From Platerodrilus igneus (taxonomy: Eukaryota > Arthropoda > Insecta > Coleoptera > Lycidae), in NCBI GenBank assembly GCA_036346225.1, contig JARFIW010001483.1, positions 124,001 to 188,000 on the forward strand: a DNA stretch of 64,000 nucleotides, in the 5' to 3' direction. This document shows, one piece after another, positions 38,546 to 49,414 of this stretch. The position numbers and the translations under genes are program-made. Every line of letters begins with the position of its first letter. The first letter of the stretch is position 1. Under the pieces are notes generated by a model. That model saw nothing but the letters and a program-made list of their open reading frames with translations, was not told where the DNA came from and did not search any database.

Positions 38546-41230
38546 ATGACGAAGCGTTTCACTTTCCAGTGTATTCATGGTGTCAGTTGTATGTCTCTTC
38601 TCCGGCTAGGTCGGTTACTCAAAGTACGCTGTTTGAAACAAAATCGTACTAAAAGTCACTCTGTAGCATCGAACCACAGCCGGTCAGATTTTACAAATAA
38701 TTTGTTACATTCCCATACGACTAACCTGCAAAGTGTGTCAATACTCAACAATATTAGGAAGTTTCGAACAAGATACTAGCTGCAAACTGCTCTCATAGTA
38801 ATTGATTAAAACATTATTATTATGCTGTGCATCTTTCCATGAGGAAAAATGCAAGTGGGATTGCAGTAGAATTACTAGGGGTAGGACATTTAAAACTAAA
38901 TCGTACTCAAAGTAGCTCCACAGCAACCTCACTACAGTTTGTAAGATTCTTCAAAAAGATGTTCCATTTCGATAATAGCAACCTACAAAAGGTGTATGTA
39001 GTTAAATATTCGAAATTCTCAGAAAAAGTACAAATTGCAAACTTATTCTCATATTTAATTGAAACCACTAGCGAATCATATTTCCTTCCAACGTATTCAA
39101 GGTGCCAGTTGCACATCTATCCTCCGGGTAGCGGTAAGAAGGAATTGCAGTTGAATTACTACTAGTACAATGTTTGCAACCATATCGTACTCAAAGCAAC
39201 TCCACAGCAGCTGCACTAAGGTTGGTCAGATTCTAGAAAAACTATTGTTGTTTTCCATAATGGTAACCTACAAAAGATGTGTACAGTGGAATATTGGAAT
39301 TCTCGGAAAAAGTAGTAACTGAAAAATTACTCTCATAATAATTGATTAAAACCAGTACCGAAGCGTTGCTTTTTCCAAAGTTGTGCATTTGGCTTCAGGG
39401 TCCAAACATATGTGGTTGCAGTAGAATTACTAAGGTTACATTGTTTAAAGCCATATGGTACTCGAAGTAAGTCGACAGGAGAGGCAGTACAATCGGTTGG
39501 ATTCTACAAAAAATTGTTGCAGTTCCATAATAGTATCTTACTAAATGTCTATACAAAGTAATATTAGGAATTCTCCGAAAAAGTACTAACTACAAACTTA
39601 CTCTTATAATTGATTAAAAGCAGTATTGAATCGTTTCTCCGAGTAGAAGTATGTGAGAATGAAGTAGTGTTACTAAAAGTACAATTTTTGAAACCAAATC
39701 GTACTCAAAGTAACCCCACTGCAGCCACACAACAATCGGTCAAATTCTACAAACAATTCTTGCAGTTCCATAATGGTAATTTACATAATGTGTGTACAGT
39801 GGAATATTATGAATTCACAGAAAAATTACTAACTGCATACTTACCCTTTGTAATTGTTTACTATCTGTAACTAATCTTTTCTCCTTCCAATATATTCAAG
39901 CTACCAGTTGCACATTTAACCTCCGGGTGGATGTGGGTTTACGGTGGAATTACTAGTACGATGATAGAAACCAAATCGTTTTAAAAGTAACTCCACACCA
40001 ACCGCAACACAGTCTGTCAGATTCTACAAACAATTGCTGCATTACCTTTTAACACTATACTGCGTTTGTCTTCTGGGTAGAGGCACGTGTGGTTGCAGTA
40101 GGATTACTAAAATTAGGATGTTTGAAACCATATTGTACTCAAAGTAGGTCGACAGCAGCCGCACTATAATCGGTTGGATACTAAAAAAAATTGTTGCACT
40201 TTCTTAATAGTAACCGTCAAAATGAGTATATAAAGGAATATTAAGAATTCTCCGAAAAAGTACTGACTACGAAGTTACTTCAAGGCGTCAGTTGCACACC
40301 TTATCCTCTGGGTAGAAGTATGTGGGAATGAAGTAGAGTTACTAAGAGTTCAATGTTCGAAACCAAATTGTACTCAAGGTAACTCCACTATAGTCGCACT
40401 AGGGTCGGTCAGCTTCTACAAAAAAAAACTTACACTTCCATAATTCTAACCTACAAAAGCTGTATACAGTGGAATAGTAGGATTCCCGGAAAAAGTACTA
40501 ACTGCAAACTTACTCTCTCATAAATGATGAAAATGTGTAGCGACTTGTTTCTCTTCCCAATGTTGCACATCTATCTTCCGGGTAAACGTGTGATTGCAGT
40601 ATTATTACTAAATTAGGTCAATTAAAACCAAATCGTTCCCAAACTAATTCCACAGCATCCATGCCACAGTCTGTTAGATACTACAAACAATTATTCTATT
40701 GCAATAGCAAGGCGTTGCTTTTTCCAATGCTGTGCACTTGCCCTCAGGGTAGAAGTATGCGTGGCTGCAGTAGAATTAAAATTACAATGTTTAAACCATA
40801 TCATATTCAAAGTCGACAGCAGCCGCACTACAATCGGTTGTACTGTACAAAAAAATTGTCGCACTTCCATAATAGCAACCTACAAAGGAATATTAGGAAT
40901 TTTCCAAAAAAGTACTAACTACAACCTTACTCTTATAATTTATTAAAAACAGTAGCAAATCGTTTCCCCTTCCCATGTATTCAGCTGCCAGTTAAACATC
41001 TACACTCCGGGTAGACGCGTGATTGCGGTAAACTTAATGAAAGTACGATAATTGAAACCAAATCGTTCTCAAACTAACTCCTCTACATCCACACCAGTCT
41101 GTCAGATACTACAAACAATTGTTGTATTGCCGTTGCACTAATCTGCAAAGTCTACATATATATAGCGTGAATATCAAAAAGTTTGGGATAAGCTACAAAC
41201 TACAAACTTAATCTCATAATTGATTAAAAC
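38546..41230. repeat. Block duplication V, middle copy
   Basis: Matches 54,665-57,440 along its length, including the shortened GATTAAAACATTATTATTAT monomer start near 38,808 (54,948 in the partner). Its second part, 39,328-41,230, also matches 36,545-38,540. Confidence 0.75.
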
Positions 41231-41284
41231 GAATTGCGAAGCGTTTCACTTTCTATTGCATGCAGGCTGCCAGTTGTATGTCTA

Positions 41285-42560
41285 TTATCCGTTTAGGAAG
41301 ATTTGGACTTGCAGTGGAATTGTTCAAAGTACACCGTTAGAAGCAATATCGTACTAAATCTTACTCCACAGCAGCGTACCACAGTCGTTCAGATTCCACA
41401 AATAATTTGCTCAATTTCCATAATACTAACCTGCAAAGTGTGTATATACACAACAGTACTAGTAAGTCTCGACAATGATTCTAACTGAAAATATACTCTC
41501 ATACTCATAGATCCAAACTAGTAGTGAAACATTGCTTATTCCAAAAGGTGCATTTGTATTCAATGTAGAAGCATGTGGGGTTGTAGTAGAAATGCTAAAA
41601 GTGTGATGTTTGAAACCAAATCGTACTCAAAGTAACTCAACAAGAGCCGCACCATACACAGTCAAATCTACAAAAAAAATTTGCACTTCCATAATACTGA
41701 CCTACATGATGTGTATACCGGGAAAATATTTGGAATTGTCGGTAAAATTACTAACTGCTGCATGCTTACTCTCGTAATGGAATAAAATCTATAGCGAGTC
41801 ATTTCTACTACTAATTTATGCAAGCTACCAGTTGCTCATCTGACCTCCGAGTAGATGTGGGTTTGCTGTAGATATACTAGCTACGATGTTTGAAACTAAA
41901 TCGATTTTTAAGTAACTCCACAGCAAATGCAACACAGTCTGTCAGATTCTACAACTATTTGTTGCATTGTCTTAACACTAATCTGCAAAGTGTGTGTAAA
42001 TATAGCGTGAATATCAAAAATTTCTGGTATGCTATAAACTACAAACTTACTATCATAATTGATTAAAACAATTAGTTTCACTTTCTAATGTAAGCAAGCT
42101 GCCAGTTGTTTATCTATTCTCCAATTAGGAAGATTTAATTATGCAGTGAATTACTCAAAGTATAATGTTTGAAACAGAATCGCACTAAAAATTACACCAC
42201 AGCAGCGTACCACAGTCGGTCAGATTCCACAAAGGACTTGCTCCATTTCCATAATACTAACCTGCAAAGTGTGTATATACATAACAATATTAAAAAGTCT
42301 AGAACAACATACTAACTGCAATTTTACTCTCATAATAAATTATTCAAACCAGTAGCAAGGTATTGCTTATTCCGATATTGTGCATTTGCTTTAAGGTAGA
42401 AGCATGTGGGACTGTAGTAGAATTACTAAAGGTGACATGTTTGAAATCAAATCATACTCAAAATAACTCAACAGCAGCTGCACTACAGTCGGTCAAATTC
42501 CACAAAAAAAATCTTAAATTCTCATATTAGTAATCTGAATACTCTGTATACAGTGGAATA
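41285..42560. repeat. Satellite block paralogous to the solo-LTR flank
   Basis: This stretch resembles 18,340-18,369 joined to 19,989-21,250 and lacks the TG...CA element. Shared wording includes GTAGAAATGCTAAAAGTG against GTATTAGAGCTGCTAAAAGTG, and ATTCAAACCAGTAGC. It therefore gives an uninterrupted version of that insertion site. Confidence 0.6.
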
Positions 42561-44448
42561 TTTAAATTATTGGAAAAATTACTAACTGCATACTTACTCC
42601 CATGGTTGACTAAAACATGTAGCGAATCGTTTCTTCTGACAATGTATTCAAGGTGCCAGTTGCACATCTATCCTCTGGGTAGCGGTAAGAAGGGATCACA
42701 GTTGAATTACTACAAGTACAATGTGTGCAACCATATCGTACTCAAAACAACTCCACAGCAGCCGACTAGAGTTGGTCAGATTCTAGAAAAAATATTGTTG
42801 TTTTCCATAATTGTAACCTACAAAAATGTGTACAGTGGAATATTAGAATTCTCGAAAAAAAGTACTAACTGAAAAATTACTCTCATAATAATTGATTAAA
42901 ACCAGTACCGAAGCGTAGCTTTTTCCAAAATTGTGCATTTGCTTTCAAGAATGTGGGGCTGTAGTAGAATTACTAAAAGTGCGATGTTTGCAACCAAATC
43001 GTACTCAAAGTAGCTTAACAGCAGCCGCGCTACAGTAGGTCAAATTCTATAAAACAATTCTTTCATTTCCATACCAATAATCTACATAATGTGTATACGG
43101 CGGATTATTAGGAATTCTTAGAGAAATTAGAAGCTTCATACTTACCCTCATAATTGATTAAAATCTGTAGCGAATTGTTTGTCCGTCCACTCTATTCGAG
43201 CTACCAGTTGGTCATCACACCTAGAACGATGTTTGAAACTAATCGTTTTCAAAGTAACTCCACAGCAAACGCAACACCGTCTGCCAGATTCAACAAACAA
43301 TTGCAGCATTGTCTTAACACTAAACTGCAAAGCGTATGTAAATATGCGTCAATATCATAGGTCTCGGTAAGTTAAAATCTACAAACTCACTCTCATAATT
43401 GATTAAAACAATTAGTTCTACTTTCTATTGCATGAAAGCTGCCAGTTGTATGTCTATTCTCCGATTAGGAAGTTTTAGATTTGGAGTGAAATTACACAAG
43501 GTACGATGTTTGCAACAAAAACATACTTTAGGTTACTATACTGCAACGAACCACAGCCGGTCAGATTGTACAAATGATTTGCTACATTCCTATACAACTT
43601 CCTGCAAAGTGTGCCAATGCCCTTAATATAAGGAAGTTTCGACCATGATACTAACTGCAAACTTACTCTCATAATAATTGATTAAAACCAGTACCGAAGT
43701 GTTGCTTTTCCTATGTTGTGTATTTGCCTTCAGGGTAGAAGCATGTGTGGTTGCAGTAGAATTACTAAGGTTACGATATTTGAAACCATATCGTACTCAA
43801 AGTAGTATCCAACAATATTAGAAAGTTTTGAACAAGATACTAGCTGCAAACTGTTTTCATAGTAATTGATTAAAACCATTAAATAAGCGTTGCTTTTTAC
43901 AATGTTGTTACATGTTTCCGTCATAGTAGAAGCATGTGGGGTTGCAGTAGAATTACTAAGGGTAAGATGTTTAAAACCAAATCATACTCCACAGCAGGCG
44001 CACTACAGTAGGTCAGATTCTACTAAACGGTATTGCATTTCCAGTATAGTATCCTACAAAAGGTGTATATAGTGAAATATTAGAAAAACTCGGAATAAGC
44101 ACTAAATGCAAACTTACTCTCATAATTAATCAAAACCAGTAGCAAGTCGTTTCTCTTTCTAATGTATGCAATGTGCCAGTTGCACATGTATCCTAAGGTA
44201 GAAGTAATTGGAATTGCAGTAAAATTAGCAAAAGCACATTGTTTGAAATCAAGTCGTACTCAAAGTCACTCCACAGCAGCCGCACTAGGGTGGGTCAAAC
44301 CTAAAAAAAAATTGTTGCATTCCAATAATAGTAACCTACAAAAGGTGCATACAGGTGAATTTTAGGACTCTCGGATAAAGTACTAACTGCAAACTTACTC
44401 TCATAAATGATGAAAATCTGTAGCGACTTGTTTATAAAAGTTTCTAAA

Positions 44449-46212
44449 AGGCGATCTTTGAAACCAAATCGTACTCAAAATAACTGAACAGCAGCGCTCT
44501 ACATCCGGTCAAAATCTGCAAAACAATTCTTGCATTTTAATAATATTAATCTACACAATGTGTATTTGTTGACCCATTGGGAACTCTCGAAAAAATTACT
44601 AACTGCATAATTACTCTCATATTGATTAAATTCTGTAGCAAAACGTTTCTCCTTCCAATGTATTCAAGCTACCAGTTGTACATCTATCCTCCGGATAGAT
44701 GTAGGTTTGTAGTAAAATTACTAGTTAGCACAATGTTTGAAACCAAATCGTTTTGAAAGTAACTCCACAGCAACCACAACACAGTCTGTCAGATTCTAAA
44801 TACAATTGCTGCATTACCTTAACACTAAATAACAAAATGTATGTAAAAATAAGGTGACTATCAAAGACTTTTGGATTAACTACAAACTACTCACTTACAC
44901 TCCTAATTGATTAAAACAAATAGCTAAGCTTTTCACTTTATATTGTATGCAAGCTGCCAGTTGTATGTCTATTCTCCGATTAGAAAGATTTTGACTGTGG
45001 AATTACTCAAAGTACACTGTGTGATACAAAATATTACTAGAAATTACTCCAAGCAGCACACTACAGTCGATCAGATTCCACAAACGACTTGCTCCATTTC
45101 CATAATACTAACCTGCAAAGTGTGTATATACACAACAATATCAGAAAGTCTCGTACACGATACTAACTGCAAACTTACTCTCATAATATTTGATTCAAAC
45201 CAATATTGTACATTTACCTTCAGTGTAGAAGCATATGGGTTTGTAGTAGAATTATTAAAAAACGGTGTTTGAAACCAATTCGTTCTCAACATATCTCAAC
45301 AGCAGCCGCACTACAGTCGGTCAAATTCTACAAAACATTTCGGCATTTCCATAACGTTAATCTACATAACGTGTATACGGTGGAATAATAGGAATTCTCG
45401 GAAAAAGTAATAACAGCATTACTCTCATAATTGATTGTAATCTGTAGGCGAATCGTTTGTCCTTCCAATATATTTAAGCTACCAGTTGCACATCTAGCCT
45501 CCGCGTAGATGTAAGTTTGCCAAAGAATTACTGGTACGATGTTTGAAACCAAATTCTTATCAAAGTAACTTCACAGCAACCGCAGCACAGTCTGTCAGAT
45601 TCTACAAACATTTGTTGCATTGCCTTAACAATATACTACAAAGTGTATGTAAAGATAGCATAAATTTCAAAAATCTCGGATAAGCTATAAACTACAAACT
45701 CACTCTCATAATTGTTTAAATTAATTAGTATTTCTCTCAATTGTATGCAAGCTGCCAGTTGTATGTCTATTCTCCGATTAGGAAGACTTAGACTTGCAGT
45801 GGAATTACTCAAAGTACAATATTTGAAACAAAATCGTACTTAAGTTAACTCTACAGCAGCGAGCTACAGTCCTCAAATTGTACAAACAATTTCCTACATT
45901 TCCATTCAACTAACCTGCAAAGTGTGCCAATGTTCTTACTATAAGGAAGTTTCGACCATGATACTAACTGCAAACTTACTCTCATAATAATTGATTAAAA
46001 CCAGTACCAAAGTGTTGCTTTTCCTATGTTGTGCATTTGCCTTCAGGGTAGAAGCATGTGTGGTTGCAGTTGAATTACTAAGGTTACGATATTTGAAACC
46101 ATATCGTACTCAAAGTAGTTCGACAGCAGCCACACTATAATCGGTTGGATTCCACAAAACAATTGTTGCACTTCCATAATAGTAACCTATAAAATGTGTA
46201 TACAAAGTAATA
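44449..46212. repeat. Satellite block paralogous to window start
   Basis: Starts GTTTCTAAAAGGCGATC and follows the monomer order of 1-1,770, and equally of 11,558 and 25,323. The match continues beyond the Penelope-like insertion at 48,582-48,903, parallel to about 1,771-2,090. It then ends in an out-of-phase joint. Confidence 0.75.
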
Positions 46213-46238
46213 ATCTATAGGAACACTGTGGCACGATT

Positions 46239-46326
46239 TAAATAAAATTAAATAAAAACCCTTAACCACAAAAAATATTTAAATTACTAGATACGTATTT
46301 CGACCACTATGCGGTCATCATCAGTA
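46239..46326. repeat. Penelope-like terminal inverted repeat, left
   Basis: Pairs with 48,480-48,567 in inverted orientation with a single mismatch (C at 46,312, complement of G, against A at 48,494). It contains a hammerhead-like core on the minus strand. A 26-bp sequence, ending CACGATT, separates it from the target duplication. Confidence 0.9.
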
Positions 46327-46330
46327 GAAA
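46284..46330 (-). ncRNA. Hammerhead ribozyme motif, left (minus strand)
   Basis: Read on the minus strand, the order is CTGATGA (46,324-46,318), one extra T, a 6-bp helix II with a 3-nt loop (GACCGC/GTGGTC), GAAA, then the self-complementary ATACGTAT as a loopless helix III, then C (46,290). Cleavage would fall after that C. CTA before the core can pair with TAG after the cleavage site as a short helix I. The loopless helix III is the dimer-type form known from Penelope-like elements. The extra T between the core and helix II is noted; activity is not shown by sequence. Confidence 0.75.
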
Positions 46331-46380
46331 ACCTATACATATATATATAAAAAAAAAAAAAATTTGCTGTTGTTCTGGAA

Positions 46381-46500
46381 CACTTCAGAGGATATTTTCC
46401 TCACCACTTAGGCTGAAGTGAACCTTCCCAACCTATAATTTACTATATTGTTGCTTTAAACACTATTGAGGATATTCTCCTCGCCCGCAGGCTGGTGTTC
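46381..46500 (-). other. Two tandem hairpins in the PLE 3' non-coding region
   Basis: GAGGATATTTTCCTC (46,388-46,402) sits inside CACTTCAG/CTGAAGTG (46,381-46,388 and 46,413-46,420). A diverged second version, GAGGATATTCTCCTC (46,468-46,482), sits inside AACAC/GTGTT (46,459-46,463 and 46,495-46,499). Both keep an inner stem, an outer stem and an AGGCTG string. They lie between the coding frame and the terminal repeat and may be recognised during retrotransposition; this is inference. Confidence 0.55.
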
Positions 46501-46599
46501 TCAACAACAAACAAGTGAATTGTGACATTATAACTTAAATCTACTTAATTTATACTAATTCTAAATCTACTGAAGCGGAACCAGTTTAAACTTGCTTTC

Positions 46600-48454
46600 T
46601 CATTGGTTGTTGACCAATAAGGAAAGCAAAGCAGATGACTCTATTGGCCCTTTATCGGTGTTTAAGAGGGGTCCTTTATGTTTAACAATTTTAATTGATT
46701 CATAGGCATTTAAGGAGGAAAACGTTGGTACCGCTTTTAACAATTTAACATTTTCTAGTTTAACGGGGTGGCTGGTTTCAAATATATGTTTGGCGACCTA
46801 AGACCTTTTATATTTACCATATTTGAATTGAGCAATGTGTTCTTTAAATTTTGTTGTTATATTCCTCTTGGTCTGACCAATATATTTTTGAAAACACCCT
46901 GGCCTTGCACAACTAATTTCATAAATCCCCGACTTATGCAATTTTTCCTCCTTGTCTTTTGGATTACCTAGCAAATCTTTAATTTTATTAGTATTAGTGA
47001 AAGCAATTTTGAAATTACACTGTTTGAATATTTTATCAAGATCCTTTGTGGTTTTGTGAAACGGAAGTTTAACATATTTAACATTATCGTTAGAGGTGGT
47101 TGATTGCAAAGTCGTTGATTTACGGATGTTGATCCTATTTTTACACTTTCTAAAAATATTATCTATAATATCAGAAGAAAAACCATTGTAATTCGCTATT
47201 TGTTTAATAAGAGCAAATTCCTTATTAAATCTGTTTTTATTTAAAGGGAAATTCAATAATCTATTAATTAAAAAGTTAAATAAAGCCAACTTTTGTTGTA
47301 TGCTATGATTAGAGGAAGACAAAATAAAGCGATTTACATTGGTTTCTTTTCTATAAATGTCAAATTCTAATTTATTACCATTTCTAATTACTAATGTATC
47401 TAAAAAGGGTAATTGTCCATTATTCTCTAGTTCATACGTAAATTTTATGCTATGAAATTTTGAATTCATTTCTTTAAGAAAATCATCAACATTTGATTTA
47501 GAAGTGTCAAAACTGCAAAATATCATCCACGTACCTTAACCATATTCTTGGGAAGTATTTGGAGTTTTCTTTTAACTCGGTTTCAAAACGAGACATAAAT
47601 AAATTTGCTATGAAAGGTGATAAGCTATTTCCCATTGCTGTGCCTTCATGTTGTTCGTACAACTTGTTGTTGAATTGAAAACAGTTCTGGGACATGCAAT
47701 GCGAAACAAGCTTGATATAGTCCTCAACTTTATCATCATCAATATCACTATCTATAAGAACATCCTTTAAATATGTTAAAGTACCTTGTATTGGAACACT
47801 AGGGAATAATGAACTGACGTTAAATGAAATTAAGATTTCGCTCTCTTCTAATATGATATTTTTAATTTTATTAATGAACTCTAAAGAGTTTTGTACAGAC
47901 AAACTATTAAATTTTAAATTCTTAAATTCATTTGACAGCCATCGTGATAAATAGTAAGTCGGTGAGTTGATATCTGAAACTATTGGTCTCATCGATTTAT
48001 TATTTTTGTGAATCTTTAGTAAACAGTAAAGTTTTGGCATTTCAGGATTTGAAATTGTTAATTTTAATTTTAGTGTGGGCGAAATTAGGTTTGGACATTC
48101 TTTCAAAACAGACTATGTTGATTTAATCATTTTATTTAAAGGAACTTCATTTTTACGTTTTTTGACTATTGGTCTGTAAGAACCCTCAGACAGCAAAGTC
48201 TGTACTCTATCAACATAGTCTTGTTTATCCAGAATAACCAACCTATTCCCCTTATCAGCCTTTAAATAATAACAATTCTTTTGTCGTAAATCTTTAATAA
48301 TCAGATGATCTTTCCTTGTTTGTTCTGAGGCATTCCTTGCGCAAGTGCGTAAGTTGTCCGAAAGTTGAATTTTGCACGCGTTTCTAATAAAGTTTTTTAA
48401 ATTGTCATCTAATTTTGAAATGGATTTTTCAATGCCAGCAATAATGTCTTCCAA
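46600..48454 (-). pseudogene. Penelope-like reverse transcriptase with GIY-YIG endonuclease, inactivated
   Basis: The minus-strand frame would encode a Penelope-type reverse transcriptase with a C-terminal GIY-YIG nuclease. Landmarks in order are KADKGNRLVILDK, PKLYCLLKIHK, RPIVSD, QHEGTAMGNSLSP and the catalytic RYVDD near 47,530. These are followed by FLDTLV, then the nuclease core GIYEISC and YIGQTKR near 46,870. The frame has a TAG at 48,113-48,115, a frameshift immediately after RYVDD (about 47,520) and a TAG at 46,798-46,800. Recognisable sequence (HIFETSHPVK onward) continues past that stop to a natural end at 46,600. The N-terminal RT region is short, consistent with 5' truncation. 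The family call is firm; function in this copy is lost. Confidence 0.9.
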
Positions 48455-48475
48455 ATGATCTACTCCAAATATTAG

Positions 48476-48522
48476 TCCTTACTGATGATGACCACATAGT
48501 GGTCGAAATACGTATCTAGTAA
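48476..48522 (+). ncRNA. Hammerhead ribozyme motif, right (plus strand)
   Basis: On the plus strand, CTGATGA is at 48,482-48,488, followed by one extra T, helix II GACCAC/GTGGTC with an ATA loop (48,490-48,504), GAAA (48,505-48,508), loopless helix III ATAC/GTAT (48,508-48,515) and C at 48,516. Cleavage is expected after 48,516. It differs from the left motif at one helix II base: A-U here, G-U there. It is antisense to the reverse transcriptase message, so only a plus-strand transcript would fold it. Confidence 0.75.
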
Positions 48523-48567
48523 TTTAAATATTTTTTGTGGTTAAGGGTTTTTATTTAATTTTATTTA
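48480..48567. repeat. Penelope-like terminal inverted repeat, right
   Basis: Inverted partner of 46,239-46,326. It abuts the target duplication directly with no extra tail, which marks this as the 5' side of the element. Confidence 0.9.
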
Positions 48568-49414
48568 TATACAAAGTAATATTAGGAATTCACCAAAAAA
48601 GTACTAAATGCAAACTTACTCTTAGAATTGATTAAAATTAGTAACAAATCGTTTTTCCTTAAAATGCATTCAAGGCGCCAGTTGGACACCTATATTCCAG
48701 GTAAAAGTATGTGGGAATGAAGAGGAATTACTAAAAGTACGATGTTTGAAACCAAATTGTACTCGAAGTAACTCCACTGAGGCTGCACTAGGGTCGGTCT
48801 GCTACAAGAAGAAAAAATTGTCGCACTTCCTTAATTCTAATCTACAAGAGTGTATACAGTGAAATATTAGAAATCTCGGAAAAAGTACTAACTGCAAACT
48901 TACAGTAGGTCAAATTCTATAAAACAATTCTTGCATTTCCATACCAATAATCTACATATTGTGTATACGGTGGAATATTAGGAATTCTCGGAAAAATTAG
49001 AAGCTCCATACTGACCCTCATAATTGATTAAATCTGTAGATTGTAGATGAGAGTTTGTAGTAGAATTACTAGAACGATGTTTGAAACCAAATTGTACTCG
49101 AAGTAACTCCACTGCAGCTGCACTAGGGTCGGTCAGCTACTCAAAATGTTGCACATCTATCCGCTGAATAGACGCGTGATTGTAGTATAACTAAAAGTAG
49201 GTAGATTGAAACCAAGTCGTTTTCAAACTAACTCCACAGCATCCACACCACAGTCTGTCAAGTACTATATACAATTGTTGTATGGCAGTAACACTAGACT
49301 GTAAAGTCTATGTACATACGGCGTGACTTTCAGAAAGTATTGGATATGCTACAAATTACAAGCTTAATCTCATAAATGATTAAAACAAATAGCAAAGCGT
49401 TTCACTTTCTATTG

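Larger units (their letters stand above)
32937..46212. repeat. Satellite array, segment 3
   Basis: Resumes in the interrupted monomer and runs to the Penelope-like insertion. Several joints fall out of monomer phase, for example near 36,545, 40,277 and 44,433. These are marks of unequal exchange or deletion. No gene is seen in the segment. Confidence 0.95.
46213..48567 (-). mobile_element. Penelope-like element with inverted terminal repeats
   Basis: A 2,355-bp insertion in a B monomer is flanked by the 14-bp direct repeat TATACAAAGTAATA (46,199-46,212 and 48,568-48,581). Paralogous monomers, such as that near 1,770, have the string once. The element has 88-bp terminal inverted repeats (46,239-46,326 and 48,480-48,567) differing at one base, plus a 26-bp extra tail on the left. 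A broken RT plus GIY-YIG frame lies on the minus strand, so the left end is its 3' end. The coding part begins late in the RT N-terminal region, so the copy is probably 5'-truncated. Confidence 0.9.

Noticed and set aside
46768..46971. 67-codon plus-strand frame over the GIY-YIG region
   Set aside because: Antisense shadow of the Penelope-like nuclease frame.
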